Below, piece after piece: positions 18,709 to 28,372 of a DNA stretch of 64,000 nt. Made by a program: the position numbers and the translations under genes. The first letter of the stretch is position 1. The number at the start of each line of letters is the position of its first letter. The DNA comes from Metallibacterium scheffleri (GTDB lineage Bacteria; Pseudomonadota; Gammaproteobacteria; Xanthomonadales; Rhodanobacteraceae). Location: NCBI RefSeq assembly GCF_002077135.1, contig NZ_LDOS01000002.1:434001-498000 (forward strand), in the 5' to 3' direction. The notes beneath the pieces are model-generated. The model was given only the letters and a program-made list of their open reading frames with translations. It made no database searches and was not told the origin of the DNA.

Positions 18709-21700
18709 ATGCCCTTGTCCGCCAGCTTCGAACCCGGCTCGATCGAATCGCAGTGCTACGCGCGCTGGCAGCGCCTGGACTGTTTCAAGCCATCGGGCAC
18801 GGGCGATCCCTACTGCATCCTGCTGCCGCCGCCCAATGTCACCGGCACGCTGCACATGGGCCACGCCTTCCAGCAGACCATCATGGATGCGCTGATCCGC
18901 CACGCGCGCATGTCCGGCAAGCGCACCTTGTGGCAGGGCGGCAGCGACCACGCCGGCATCGCCACGCAGAAGATCGTCGAGAACCAGCTGGCGGCGGAAA
19001 GCAAGACGCGTCACGACCTCGGCCGCGAGGCCTTCGTCGAACGCGTCTGGCAGTGGAAGGAGCAGTCGGGATCGGCCATCGGCAACCAGAGCCGCCGTCT
19101 TGGCGCCAGCATCGACTGGTCGCGCGAGCGCTTCACCATGGATGAAGGTCTGTCCGCGGCGGTGCGCAAGGTGTTCGTCGAGTGGGCTCGCGCCGGACTG
19201 ATCTACCGCGGCAAGCGTCTGGTGCACTGGGACCCGGTGCTGCAGACCGCGGTGTCGGATCTGGAGGTCAACAACGAGGAGCGCGACGGCTTCCTGTGGT
19301 CGATCCTGTATCCGTTCTCCGACCCGAAACTGCGTGGTCCGGATGGCAGGCCCGGTCTCGTGGTCGCCACCACGCGCCCGGAGACGATGCTGGGCGACGT
19401 GGCCGTGGCGGTACATCCCGAGGACGAGCGTTATGCGCATCTGGTCGGCAAGACGCTGATCTTGCCGCTGACCGACCGGGAGATCCCGATCATCGCGGAT
19501 GACTATGTCGACCGCGAATTCGGTACCGGCTGCGTGAAGATCACGCCCGCGCACGATTTCAACGACTACGCGATCGGCCAGCGACATGGGCTGCAGATGC
19601 TCGGCGTCCTGACGCTGGATGCCAAGATCCGCACACTTGCAGATCGCTACGACGCCAGCGAATCAGTACGAGTCACGCACAGTACGGACATCGGCATTCC
19701 GGTGGCGTATCACGGCCTCGACCGCTACGTAGCACGCAAGCAGATCGTGGCCGACCTTGAAGCCCTGGTCCTGCTGGTCGCAACCACCCCGCACAAGCTG
19801 CAGGTGCCGGTCAGTCAGCGCTCGGGCGCGGTGATCGAGCCGATGCTGACCGACCAGTGGTTCGTCGACCTGACCAGCACCGAGTTGCCAAGTGGCCGCA
19901 TGCGTCCGCCGGGCGGACCGGGCGGCAAGACACAGATCACCGAGCCGGCGCTCGAAGCCGTGCGTAGCGGCGCGATCCGATTCGTACCCGAAAACTGGAG
20001 CAGCACTTACACGCAGTGGCTGGAGAACATCCAGGACTGGTGCATCAGCCGCCAGCTTTGGTGGGGCCACCGCATTCCGGCGTGGTACGACAGGCACGAG
20101 CGTTACTACGTTGCCGAAACGCCTTTTGAAGCTCACCAGCAGTGGCTCGATGCGAACGACAATGGCGGCATTGTCGGCCTGGCGGGCCTCCAACCTGACG
20201 ACACAAATGAAGAGATCGAACAGAAGCTCTTGCGCGCCGGCTGGCCCGAACGATTGAAACAAGACAACGATGTCCTCGACACCTGGTTCTCTTCCGCGTT
20301 GTGGCCGTTCTCGACGATGGGCTGGCCGCAGACCGACGGCCCCGTGGTGATCGATGGCAAGCCAGTCGCCGACTGGCGCAGCGATCAGCAATTCCTGCCC
20401 AGCGCGGTGCTGGTCACCGGCTTCGACATCATCTTCTTCTGGGTCGCGCGCATGGTGATGGCGACCACCTACTTCGTCGGCCGCAATGCGGATGGCACGT
20501 ACACACCGGAGCGACAGGCATTGGCCGACCGCGTGCCCTTCCGCGAGGTCTACATCAACGCCATCGTGCGCGACGCCGAAGGCCAGAAGATGTCCAAGTC
20601 CAAGGGCAACACCATCGACCCGCTGGACCTGATCGACGGCATCGGCCTCGAGGACCTGGTGCAGAAGTCCACGACCAGCCTGCTGATCCCGCAGGTGCGC
20701 GCCAAGGTCGAGAAACGCATCCGCAAGGATTACCCGGACGGCATCAAGGCCGTCGGCACCGACGCGCTGCGTTTCACCTTCGCCGCGCTGGCGACGCACG
20801 GGCGCACCATCAACTTCGACCTCAAGCGCGCCGAGGGCTACAGGAACTTCTGCAACAAGCTGTGGAACGCCGCACGCTTCGTGCTGATGCACACCGAGGG
20901 GTTCAGTGCCGCGGGCGAGCCGACGCGGGTCACGTTGGCCGAGAAATGGATCCACCAACGCTTCTGGTGGACGATGGAGCTTGTCACGAGGGAGTTTCGC
21001 AACTACCGATTCGACCTCGTCGCGCATCACCTCTATCAATTCGTCTGGAACGACTACTGTGACTGGTTCGTCGAACTGGCCAAGCTGACGCTCAACGGCG
21101 ACGATGAAGCGGCCACTCGTTCCACGCGCCACACCCTGCTCTACATTCTCGAAGGCATCCTGCGCGCACTGCATCCGATCACGCCTTTCGTCACCGAGGA
21201 GATATGGCAGGAAGTCGCGCCGCGGCTGGGGCTCACGCAGCCGAGCATCCTCGCCCGCCCCTACCCTGATGTGCAGGAGCCATCCGCGGAGATGGGCGCC
21301 GCTGAATACGCCGAGGCGCAGGCCCGCATCATGGCCACGGCGGTCACCCTCGAGACCAGCAGGATCACGTTGCTGATCGATGCCGTGGAGAGACTGCGCA
21401 GCATCCGCAGTCAGTTCGGATTGGCACCCAGCCGTCAGGTACCGTTGCTGATCGAAGGGCGACTGATCGACCCGAAACTGTTCAGTGACATCGAACCCAT
21501 GCTGCGCGCGCTGTGCCGGATCGAGTCCATCCGTCATCTGGATGCGGATGCGCCGGTGCCAGCCGCCGCGAGCGCCTCGTTCCAGGGCGCGAAACTGCTG
21601 ATTCCCCTCGCCGGCCTGATCGACCTCGACGCCGAGCGCGCGCGCGTCGCCAGGGAACTCAAGCGCGTCGAGAGCGAGATCGCCAAGTGTGAAGCCAAGC

Positions 21701-21837
21701 TGGGCAGCGCCACGTTCGTGGCCAACGCTCCGACGGCGGTGGTCGAGCAGGAGCGCCAGCGTCTGGACAAGTGGCGCGACGATCACGCCAAGCTCGGCGC
21801 GCAGGCCGTACGCCTGGCCGCGCCGATCGTGTCGTAG
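18709..21837 (+). CDS. valS: Valyl-tRNA synthetase
   Basis: This 1042-residue class I synthetase charges tRNA-Val. It has PPNVTGTLHMGHAF with the HIGH-type motif near residues 45-48, an editing (CP1) domain with GTGCVKITPAHDFND, and KMSKSKGN near 627-634. A C-terminal coiled coil follows (about 970-1035). It is longer than the roughly 950-residue E. coli enzyme because of insertions near residues 400-415 and 470-515. Codon use is less GC-biased at about 19610-20300 and 20900-21500 than in the rest of the gene. Confidence 0.98.
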   Translation: MPLSASFEPGSIESQCYARWQRLDCFKPSGTGDPYCILLPPPNVTGTLHMGHAFQQTIMDALIRHARMSGKRTLWQGGSDHAGIATQKIVENQLAAESKTRHDLGREAFVERVWQWKEQSGSAIGNQSRRLGASIDWSRERFTMDEGLSAAVRKVFVEWARAGLIYRGKRLVHWDPVLQTAVSDLEVNNEERDGFLWSILYPFSDPKLRGPDGRPGLVVATTRPETMLGDVAVAVHPEDERYAHLVGKTLILPLTDREIPIIADDYVDREFGTGCVKITPAHDFNDYAIGQRHGLQMLGVLTLDAKIRTLADRYDASESVRVTHSTDIGIPVAYHGLDRYVARKQIVADLEALVLLVATTPHKLQVPVSQRSGAVIEPMLTDQWFVDLTSTELPSGRMRPPGGPGGKTQITEPALEAVRSGAIRFVPENWSSTYTQWLENIQDWCISRQLWWGHRIPAWYDRHERYYVAETPFEAHQQWLDANDNGGIVGLAGLQPDDTNEEIEQKLLRAGWPERLKQDNDVLDTWFSSALWPFSTMGWPQTDGPVVIDGKPVADWRSDQQFLPSAVLVTGFDIIFFWVARMVMATTYFVGRNADGTYTPERQALADRVPFREVYINAIVRDAEGQKMSKSKGNTIDPLDLIDGIGLEDLVQKSTTSLLIPQVRAKVEKRIRKDYPDGIKAVGTDALRFTFAALATHGRTINFDLKRAEGYRNFCNKLWNAARFVLMHTEGFSAAGEPTRVTLAEKWIHQRFWWTMELVTREFRNYRFDLVAHHLYQFVWNDYCDWFVELAKLTLNGDDEAATRSTRHTLLYILEGILRALHPITPFVTEEIWQEVAPRLGLTQPSILARPYPDVQEPSAEMGAAEYAEAQARIMATAVTLETSRITLLIDAVERLRSIRSQFGLAPSRQVPLLIEGRLIDPKLFSDIEPMLRALCRIESIRHLDADAPVPAAASASFQGAKLLIPLAGLIDLDAERARVARELKRVESEIAKCEAKLGSATFVANAPTAVVEQERQRLDKWRDDHAKLGAQAVRLAAPIVS

Positions 21838-21944
21838 CTTGCCCAGCGCTTGCGGCGAGGCGGGAGCCTTCCCCCGCGGCTCAGCTTGTGCTCACGCAGG
21901 CGCAGGCGCGCGGTTGTAAGCTTGCACGCGACCGAGGATGCGCC

Positions 21945-22508
21945 ATGAACCGAATCGCGATTGCCATGTGTCTGGTCCTGCTTGCAGCGTCCACCTGGGC
22001 CGCCGATGCGGCCACCGCACCACCGCCAGCCCGCTCCGCCGCACCCGTGCTCGACCTGCAGCTGCCCATGCAGTCCTACGCCAGCGTGCTGGCCACGCCG
22101 GCGCTGGCTTCATCCACCACCGCCACACCCACGGATACGCGCGTATCTCCCGCCGCTGCGGCACAGTCGCAAGCAGCCGCATCGCTGGATGGTTCCAAGC
22201 CGCTGGTGTGGGGCAGCCTGTCCACGGGTGTGGGTTATGCCAAGGGTTGGGGCAGCAGCAGCTGGCAAAGCGCCAACGTCAATGCCACCAAGCTGTTCGG
22301 CAGCCCCGAGCATCCTTGGTCGGTCACCGGCAGCGTCGCCGGCGGCCTGGGTTACAGCCACGCCTTCGGTACCTCGCAATGGGAAGGCGCCAGCGTGCAG
22401 ATGAGCAAGGCCTTTGGCAGTGCCAGCCATCCGTTCATATTCAGCATGGGTGTCAGCACCACGCACTGGCGCACGCTGGGCAACGGCAACTGGCCCCGGA
22501 ATCCCTGA
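21945..22508 (+). CDS. Exported protein with two tandem 39-residue repeats
   Basis: I do not recognise this 187-residue protein. It has a signal peptide (about 1-22, ending AADA), then an Ala/Pro/Thr/Ser-rich linker to about residue 85. Two repeats follow, at about 95-133 and 134-172. Positions that match at a spacing of 39 include G95/G134, Y98/Y137, W107/W146, A110/A149, V112/V151, FGS 118-120/157-159 and HP 123-124/162-163. The alternating polar/non-polar pattern with turns suggests beta strands at the outer membrane or outside it. A GAGGA ribosome-binding site precedes the ATG at 21945. It follows valS by 107 bases. Confidence 0.7.
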   Translation: MNRIAIAMCLVLLAASTWAADAATAPPPARSAAPVLDLQLPMQSYASVLATPALASSTTATPTDTRVSPAAAAQSQAAASLDGSKPLVWGSLSTGVGYAKGWGSSSWQSANVNATKLFGSPEHPWSVTGSVAGGLGYSHAFGTSQWEGASVQMSKAFGSASHPFIFSMGVSTTHWRTLGNGNWPRNP

Positions 22509-22594
22509 GGCCTGCACGCCAACAGGGCGTCAGGCTGCGGCCCGCGCAGTGCAGCATCCAGGCAGTCCGGGACGCCATGCGGATAGGTGGTCGC

Positions 22595-23197
22595 TCAGCC
22601 GCTGTGTCGAGCGCGATTCTGCTGTGCAAACCACGGTTGCAGCGCCGCGCGTGCGCCCGCGAGATCGCGCACGGTTTGCACGTCTGCCGGGGGCGCGGGA
22701 CGTGCGCTGGTGTCGGCGCGCAACATCATCAATAGCCTTGCGCCAGCGCGGCGGCCAGCTTCGATATCGCTGAGGCTGTCGCCCAGCACGGCGGAGCGCG
22801 CAAGGTCCAGCCTGAGATCGTGCGCAGCCTGCAGGATCATGCCCGGCGCGGGTTTGCGGCAAGCACAGGCGCGCCGCCAGGCGCCGACGCCGGATTCGGG
22901 ATGGTGCGGGCAGTGGTAGATGCCATCCAGCAGCACGCCCTGCGCGGCCAGCGTGCCGCGCAGCCAGCCGCTATAGGCGTGGTATTGCGCCGTGTTGTAG
23001 TAGCCGCGTGCGATGCCGGCCTGGTTGGTGACGACGACCAGCGCGCAGCCCGCGGCCTGCGCGTTGCGGCAGAGTTCGAAAATGCCGGGCATGAACTGCG
23101 TGTCCCCGGCGCGGTGCACGTAGCCATGGTTGACATTGACCACGCCATCGCGGTCGAGGAACAGGGCAGGGCGCGGCGCGGCGGCAGGCATCGTCAT
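22595..23197 (-). CDS. gmhB: D-glycero-D-manno-heptose 1,7-bisphosphate phosphatase
   Basis: This 200-residue HAD phosphatase makes heptose 1-phosphate for ADP-heptose and the LPS inner core. The nucleophile motif is LDRDGVVN (Asp15 and Asp17). The family zinc site is visible as CPHHPESG...CACRKP near 94-112, and [15 protein letters not shown] carries the last acidic motif. The start at 23197 gives the normal length; the next ATG 6 bases on is also possible. The divergent neighbour is a fused gmhA-hldC gene of the same pathway. Confidence 0.93.
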   Translation of the reverse strand: MTMPAAAPRPALFLDRDGVVNVNHGYVHRAGDTQFMPGIFELCRNAQAAGCALVVVTNQAGIARGYYNTAQYHAYSGWLRGTLAAQGVLLDGIYHCPHHPESGVGAWRRACACRKPAPGMILQAAHDLRLDLARSAVLGDSLSDIEAGRRAGARLLMMLRADTSARPAPPADVQTVRDLAGARAALQPWFAQQNRARHSG

Positions 23198-23331
23198 GGG
23201 CTGGAGGGGCTCCGCGCATTCTCGCAGTTTCGGCATGGGCGCGTGGCTGCGCGAAAGCGCCGAGCGGCCGCGCGCGGCGGCTTTGGCTATGCTTGCGCGC
23301 AGCCGATCACCAAGCCACTGCGGAATCGCCC

Positions 23332-24396
23332 ATGCCGATGAATCTTGAAGATGTGCAGGCTGCTTTCGTCGACAGTGCCGCGGTCAAGACGCGCGCGCTG
23401 GCGACGCTGGCAGAACCCACGCTGCGTGCGGCGCAGATGTTGGCCGCGCGGCTGCGCGATGGCCGCCAGGTGCTGGCCTGTGGCAATGGCGGATCCTCGG
23501 GCGACGCCCAGCATCTGGCCTCGGAACTGGTCAACCGCTTCGAGCGCGAGCGCATCGGGCTGCCCGGCATTGCCCTCACACCGGACAGCAGTGTGCTGAC
23601 CGCGATCGCCAACGATTACGCCTACGAGCGCGTGTTTGCGCGCCAAGTCGAAGCGCTGGGTCGGCCCGGCGACGTGTTGGTGGCATTCACCACCTCGGGC
23701 AATTCGCGCAACGTGCTCGAGGCCGTGCGCAGCGCGCAGGCGCGCGGCCTGTGGGTGCTGGCGCTGACCGGCAAGGACGGTGGCGCGCTGGCGCCGCTGC
23801 TGCGCGGCGGGGACATCGAGTTGCGCGTGCCCGCCACCAGCACCGCGCGCATCCAGGAAGTGCACCTGTTGCTGATCCATACCCTGTGCACGTACCTGGA
23901 CAGCGTGTTTGCCGATGGCTCCAACAAGCCCGCCAGCAAGGTGCATGCCGATGTCGTGACGCTGCAACCGCTGCTGCCCGGGCGCCGGCCGCTGGTATTC
24001 ACCAACGGCGTTTTTGACCTGCTGCATCGCGGCCACGTGCACTATCTGCAAGCTGCACGCGGCGAGGGTGCGTGCCTGGTGGTGGGCGTCAACAGCGACG
24101 CTTCGGTGCGGCGCCTGGGCAAGGGTGATGATCGCCCCCTGAACACGCTGGAGGACCGCATGGCGGTGCTGGCCGGACTCGGCGCCGTCGACTACGTACT
24201 GCCCTTCGCCGAGGACACGCCGCTGCGGCTGATTGAAGCCTTGCAACCGGATGTGCTGGTCAAGGGCGGCGACTGGGCGCCGGATGCCATCGTCGGAGCC
24301 GACGGCGTGCGTGCGCGTGGCGGGCGCGTGCTGTCGATCCCATTCGCGCACCCGCTCAGCACCACCGCGCTGGTGCAGCGCATCCGCAACGGCTGA
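23332..24396 (+). CDS. Fused sedoheptulose-7-phosphate isomerase and heptose-1-phosphate nucleotidyltransferase
   Basis: This 354-residue protein joins two enzymes of ADP-heptose synthesis. Residues about 1-195 are GmhA-like: a SIS domain with [34 protein letters not shown] and the [12 protein letters not shown] helix. After a short linker, about 220-354 match the cytidylyltransferase half of HldE (HldC): [17 protein letters not shown] near the start and [15 protein letters not shown] later. The sugar-kinase half (HldA) is absent. No stop or frameshift lies between the domains. Steps one and four of the pathway are therefore on one chain, and step three (gmhB) is divergent next door. Confidence 0.93.
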   Translation: MPMNLEDVQAAFVDSAAVKTRALATLAEPTLRAAQMLAARLRDGRQVLACGNGGSSGDAQHLASELVNRFERERIGLPGIALTPDSSVLTAIANDYAYERVFARQVEALGRPGDVLVAFTTSGNSRNVLEAVRSAQARGLWVLALTGKDGGALAPLLRGGDIELRVPATSTARIQEVHLLLIHTLCTYLDSVFADGSNKPASKVHADVVTLQPLLPGRRPLVFTNGVFDLLHRGHVHYLQAARGEGACLVVGVNSDASVRRLGKGDDRPLNTLEDRMAVLAGLGAVDYVLPFAEDTPLRLIEALQPDVLVKGGDWAPDAIVGADGVRARGGRVLSIPFAHPLSTTALVQRIRNG

Positions 24397-24404
24397 GCCG
24401 TTGC

Positions 24405-25688
24405 CTAGCGCACGCGCGGCGGCGCGTAGTGCCCGCCTGGCTCGATGCGCTGCACGTAAGGTCCGTTCCAGTCGCGGTTGAAGATGGCACTGAGCGTTTG
24501 CGCCGGTGCCTTGCCGGTGATGAACAGCGAGGCATCCACCGTGGTGGCGAAGTAGCTCCAGCTCCAGTTGCCGGTGCCGATGTAGCTCATGCGGTCATCG
24601 GCCACCGCGTATTTGCAGTGCTCCACGCGCGCATAGGGGATGAACCCCTGCGGCGCTTCGGGCAGGGTGCTGTACTTGATGCTGATGTTCGGCATCAATG
24701 CCAGCGATTTCAGGTACGCCTGCATCGGTTCGCGCAGCGCCCAGTCGGCGACGATGATGCGCACCCGCACGCCGCGCGCGGCGGCATCGCGCAGCGCGCT
24801 GTCCAGCGCTGGCCACCAGCCCTTCGGGCCGTAGTCCTTGAATGCGCTGAGCGTCATCACCTGGATGTCGAGCGTGTGCTGCGCGCCATCGATCAGGCGC
24901 AGCAATTGCGGCAGCTCAGGATCGAGCCAGTCCGGCATCAGCGCGCGCGGACTGAAACCGGCGGAGATCACCAGCGGCGCACCGTCTTGCTGCAACACCA
25001 GCGGATCCTGTGCCGTCACTGGTGCGAAATCGGGCGGTTGCACGGCGCGGCGCCGCGCTGCCGGCAGATTGGGATCTGCGGCGAGTTGCCAGTCGAAATC
25101 GAACGCGGCGGTGAAGGTCTTGGCCATGCGTGTGCTGCGCACGACCGCGCCGATTTCGTGGATCTGCGTCAGCGCGCGCCAGTCCCAGTTCTGCGAGCCG
25201 ACGAACACGACGTGATCATCGACGATGAAATACTTGGCGTGCAGCACGCCGCCAGTGAGCTTGTCCACTGGCAGGATGCGGATGTCGATGCCGGGCTTGC
25301 CAGCGAGCAGGTCGTAGGCCGCGCGGCTTTCCTTCATGAACGTGGCATCGAGCAGGATGCGCACCTTCACGCCGGCCGCCGCGCGCCGGATCAGCGCATC
25401 CAGCACTGGCTGCAGTGCCGCGCCCGGCTGGTTGCTGATGTAGAACGCAGCCAGGTCGATGGATTTCTGCGCGTGGTTGATCAGGTCCAGCCATATCGCC
25501 TGTGTGCGCGGCACGCCGGGTTGGCCATAGATCGTGCCCACCGGAACGCTTTCGACGATCTGCAACGCGGGTGGCGCGCTGCGCGCCAGCACCGCGGAGG
25601 ACAGCAGCATGGCCAGCAGCGCAGCGCCACCCAGCAAGAGGCAGCGGCGTGCGCGCACCGGCATTCGGGAGATGCGTCGTGAATTCAT
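24405..25688 (-). CDS. Exported phospholipase D-like protein
   Basis: This 427-residue protein has an N-terminal hydrophobic signal (about 15-33). It has two HKD catalytic motifs of the PLD superfamily: HAKYFIVDD followed by GSQNWDW near residue 150, and HCKYAVADD followed by GTGNWSW near 354. Both His-x-Lys-x4-Asp cores are intact, so it should form the usual pseudo-dimeric active site. Substrate is unknown; phospholipid hydrolysis, cardiolipin chemistry and nuclease activity all occur in this fold. The ATG at 25688 overlaps the dacB stop by 4 bases, linking it to cell-envelope metabolism. Confidence 0.88.
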   Translation of the reverse strand: MNSRRISRMPVRARRCLLLGGAALLAMLLSSAVLARSAPPALQIVESVPVGTIYGQPGVPRTQAIWLDLINHAQKSIDLAAFYISNQPGAALQPVLDALIRRAAAGVKVRILLDATFMKESRAAYDLLAGKPGIDIRILPVDKLTGGVLHAKYFIVDDHVVFVGSQNWDWRALTQIHEIGAVVRSTRMAKTFTAAFDFDWQLAADPNLPAARRRAVQPPDFAPVTAQDPLVLQQDGAPLVISAGFSPRALMPDWLDPELPQLLRLIDGAQHTLDIQVMTLSAFKDYGPKGWWPALDSALRDAAARGVRVRIIVADWALREPMQAYLKSLALMPNISIKYSTLPEAPQGFIPYARVEHCKYAVADDRMSYIGTGNWSWSYFATTVDASLFITGKAPAQTLSAIFNRDWNGPYVQRIEPGGHYAPPRVR

Positions 25689-27316
25689 CGGGTCTGCTCG
25701 CTTGGGGGCGGGATCCTGGCCGGCGTGTCGGCATACGCGGCGATCAGGCGCACGACGGCATCCAGGTCGTGGGTGGGATAGGGCGGCGCCCAGTCGCCGT
25801 TGGGCTCGATTGGGCGCTGGTAGTTGTTGAGCATCACGCTGAAGGCGAGGCGCCGGCCAGCGCCGGTCACCAGATAACCCGACAACGTGTACATGTGCGC
25901 CAGCGTACCGGTCTTGGCCTCCACGCGGTCGCCATCGGGCAGGTTTCTCAGGCGCCAGGTGAGCGTGCCGTCGTTGCCGGCGCTGGGCAGCGCATCGTTG
26001 AGCGTGGTGGCCCAAGGTTGCCGCGCGATCCATGCCAGCAGCGTGGTGGTGGCGCGCGGGCTCACCATATCCTGCCGCGACAGGCCGCTGCCTTCACTGA
26101 AGTGGGCCTGCTCGCGGTCGATGCCGATTTCACCCAGCAGCGTGCGCAGCGCGCACAACCCCCATTGCTCGGTCCAGTGCAGCACCCAGCCGCAGGAGCC
26201 GCGCCCGCTGTGCTGCCAGCGCAGGCCTGCCTGCAACAGCAGGGTCTGCGCGTAGAGATTGTCCGAATGCTTGAGCATGTGCCGCACCAGTTGCGCCAAT
26301 GGCGGCGATGCCAGGGTGGCGATGCGTACGGTGTGCGGATCGTCCAGCGCCGGGTCGGTCCGCGGCCAGCGCAGCACGCGCAAATGGCCATCGAAGGCGA
26401 TGCCGGTGGCGGCCAGCGCGTCCAGCAACTGCTGTCCCGCCATGCGCGCCGGATCGGGTGCGGCCAGGGTGTAGGTGCGCGCGCGCGCGGCGCGCGGCAG
26501 GCTGCCGCTGACATACAGCGTGTCGTGGCCCAGCGGGCGATACAGCAGCAAGCTGCTGGGATCATCCGGGGTGGCGTCCACGCTGAGGTTGACCACGCGC
26601 ACGCCGGCGCTGGCTGGCTGCACGTCGATCGTGCAGCAGCGCGTGCCCTGTCTGCTCACGGTCACCGCGAGGGTGCCCTCGCCCACGGTCAGGCCGCTGA
26701 CCGCCGGCGCGTAGTCGGCGAACAGGTCGCCGGCGCCCCAGCCGGTGCCGAAGGGCGGGCCGCGGAACCGCGTGTCATCGGCGATCAGGTCGCCCCTGAC
26801 CCGCACCACGCCGGCGGCGGCCAGGCGCGTCGCCAGCGCATCGGCCCAGCCGGGGCCATCGGCGGCGCCGGTGTCGGTGCCCAGCGCCGGATCACCGCCA
26901 CCGCGCAGGATCAGGTCGCCCTGCAGCAGGCCGTGGCCATCGGGCCTGTCGGTGGCGTACAGCGTGGTGTCGAAACGTGCCCCGGGGCCCAGCAAGTGCA
27001 GCGCCAGCGCCGTGGTGTACAGCTTCGCATTGGACGCCGGCACGAACAATTTGTCGGCAGCGTGCGCAAACAGCGTCCGGCCGCTGGCCAGATCGACCAC
27101 ATCGATGCCCCAGCGCGCGCTGGCAAAGCGCGGCTGTGCGATGAAGGCATCAATGCGCGCGGCCAGCGTGGCCGCCGAATTGCTGGCGCCGGCTGCGTTG
27201 CTGGCCGGCACCGGCTGTGCCTGCGCGCGGACCGCCAGCAGGACGAGCGCAAGCAGGATGCCGCGCACGACTTTTTCGGGAAGCGCTGGGCGCGAGGCAG
27301 GTGCTGCTGCAGCCAT
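25685..27316 (-). CDS. dacB: D-alanyl-D-alanine carboxypeptidase/endopeptidase (PBP4, S13 family)
   Basis: This 543-residue periplasmic protein trims or cleaves peptidoglycan cross-links. After a signal peptide ending near AQAQP, the serine motif SNAK lies near residue 96, SDN near 350 and KTGT near 466. The large insertion between the first and second motifs is the S13 hallmark. A start at 27316 places the signal peptide within the first 35 residues, and a longer frame to 27439 has a less likely N-terminus. It is translationally coupled to the downstream PLD-like gene. The 279-base gap to the divergent membrane gene at 27596 holds no other signal I can support. Confidence 0.93.
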   Translation of the reverse strand: MAAAAPASRPALPEKVVRGILLALVLLAVRAQAQPVPASNAAGASNSAATLAARIDAFIAQPRFASARWGIDVVDLASGRTLFAHAADKLFVPASNAKLYTTALALHLLGPGARFDTTLYATDRPDGHGLLQGDLILRGGGDPALGTDTGAADGPGWADALATRLAAAGVVRVRGDLIADDTRFRGPPFGTGWGAGDLFADYAPAVSGLTVGEGTLAVTVSRQGTRCCTIDVQPASAGVRVVNLSVDATPDDPSSLLLYRPLGHDTLYVSGSLPRAARARTYTLAAPDPARMAGQQLLDALAATGIAFDGHLRVLRWPRTDPALDDPHTVRIATLASPPLAQLVRHMLKHSDNLYAQTLLLQAGLRWQHSGRGSCGWVLHWTEQWGLCALRTLLGEIGIDREQAHFSEGSGLSRQDMVSPRATTTLLAWIARQPWATTLNDALPSAGNDGTLTWRLRNLPDGDRVEAKTGTLAHMYTLSGYLVTGAGRRLAFSVMLNNYQRPIEPNGDWAPPYPTHDLDAVVRLIAAYADTPARIPPPSEQTR

Positions 27317-27595
27317 CGCGTCAGGGTCCGGCCGCGTGCGGGCGTGGCGTGGACCCGTGCCGGTTTTGCTGCCTTCGGCAAGCGCCAGGGCGGGGCCGTT
27401 CGGGATTCCCGACACGGCGATCGGCAGTATTCTCGACATGGTTCAGCACTGGCTGCTGGAAGGTGCGGCAGTATCCGGCATTCGCGCCGCGCGGTGCATC
27501 GCGCACAACGTGGCGCGACGACCCTGCCGCGCCGGTTTGCTTGCCAGCCGCGGCAGGATGCACGATTTTGCAGACTGATCACGAGTCGGAATCCC

Positions 27596-28249
27596 ATGGC
27601 TTCACTGAGTAACCGTGAGCGCATCTGGCAGGGCTTGACCGCACTGATCGCGGTGCTTGGCCTGCTGCTGCAGTTCGTATGGATGCAGGCGCAGGCGCAA
27701 CATGTCGGCGCGCTCTGGATGACGCTGCGTTATTTCAGCTATTTCACGATTTTGAGCAACGTGCTGGTCGCGTTCGTATGCGGCGTGGCCGCGCTGGAAC
27801 CGGGCAGTCGCGCCGGGCATTGGTGCACGCGCGCCGGTGTGCGCGGCGCGGTGCTGCTGTACATCCTGATCACCGCGGCGGTGTATCACCTGCTGCTGGC
27901 GGCACACTGGCATCCGCAGGGGCTGGCGTTGCTGGCCGACGCACTGCTGCATACCGTGGTGCCCAGCCTCTACGCGCTGGGCTGGTTGTGGATCGTGCCA
28001 GTGCGTGGATTGCGCTGGCAGCACCTGGGCGCGTGGTTGCTGGTTCCGGTGCTGTATTTCATCTGGGCCATGCTGCTGGGGCAGTTGCTGCACGTGTATC
28101 CGTATCCGTTCCTCAATCTGCCGCGCCTCGGCATGGAGTTGTTGCTGCGCAACGCAGTGCTGTTGCTGCTGCTGTTCGCGCTGCTGGGCGCGGCGCTGGT
28201 CTTGCTGGACCGCGGCCTGTTGCGCGTGCGTGGCGACACACGGCGTTAG
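27596..28249 (+). CDS. Pr6Pr family integral membrane protein
   Basis: This 217-residue protein has six predicted membrane segments. Family features include RYFSYFTILSN near residues 45-55, TAAVYHLLL near 97-105, LLHTVVPSLYALGWL near 121-135 and YPYPFLNL near 165-172. These occur in the FAR-17a/AIG1-like Pr6Pr proteins, whose bacterial function is unknown. The ATG at 27596 follows a GAGTCGGAATCC leader. The gene is divergent from dacB. Confidence 0.8.
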   Translation: MASLSNRERIWQGLTALIAVLGLLLQFVWMQAQAQHVGALWMTLRYFSYFTILSNVLVAFVCGVAALEPGSRAGHWCTRAGVRGAVLLYILITAAVYHLLLAAHWHPQGLALLADALLHTVVPSLYALGWLWIVPVRGLRWQHLGAWLLVPVLYFIWAMLLGQLLHVYPYPFLNLPRLGMELLLRNAVLLLLLFALLGAALVLLDRGLLRVRGDTRR

Positions 28250-28296
28250 GTTTTTCCGAGTCGCGCATCGTTGCACTGCATGCGCTGTTACCCTGC

Positions 28297-28302
28297 GATA
28301 CT
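28297..28302 (+). promoter_or_regulatory. Possible extended -10 box for the 38-residue gene
   Basis: TGC-GATACT resembles an extended -10. A TTGCAC lies 20 bases upstream, rather far for a -35. The RNA would start near 28309, right before a perfect hairpin. Confidence 0.3.
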
Positions 28303-28311
28303 GCCACGCAC

Positions 28312-28336
28312 GGCAATGCCCGTCGCAGGCATTGCC
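28312..28336 (+). other. Perfect 9-base hairpin in the leader of the small basic gene
   Basis: GGCAATGCC and GGCATTGCC pair perfectly around a 7-base loop. The hairpin ends 36 bases before the ATG at 28373. It has no T tract after it, so a 5' stabilising or regulatory leader structure is more likely than a terminator. Confidence 0.55.
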
Positions 28337-28372
28337 CGCCGAGAAAATCTTTCCTCCCCAGGAGCGCATGTC

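Noticed and set aside
16446-18710. A long minus-strand frame opposite dcp
   Set aside because: Low-complexity translation with no motif, while the plus strand encodes a complete M3 peptidase.
25502-28249. A 915-codon plus-strand open frame
   Set aside because: Only the last 217 codons (from 27596) encode the Pr6Pr protein. The earlier part is antisense to dacB and the PLD-like gene.
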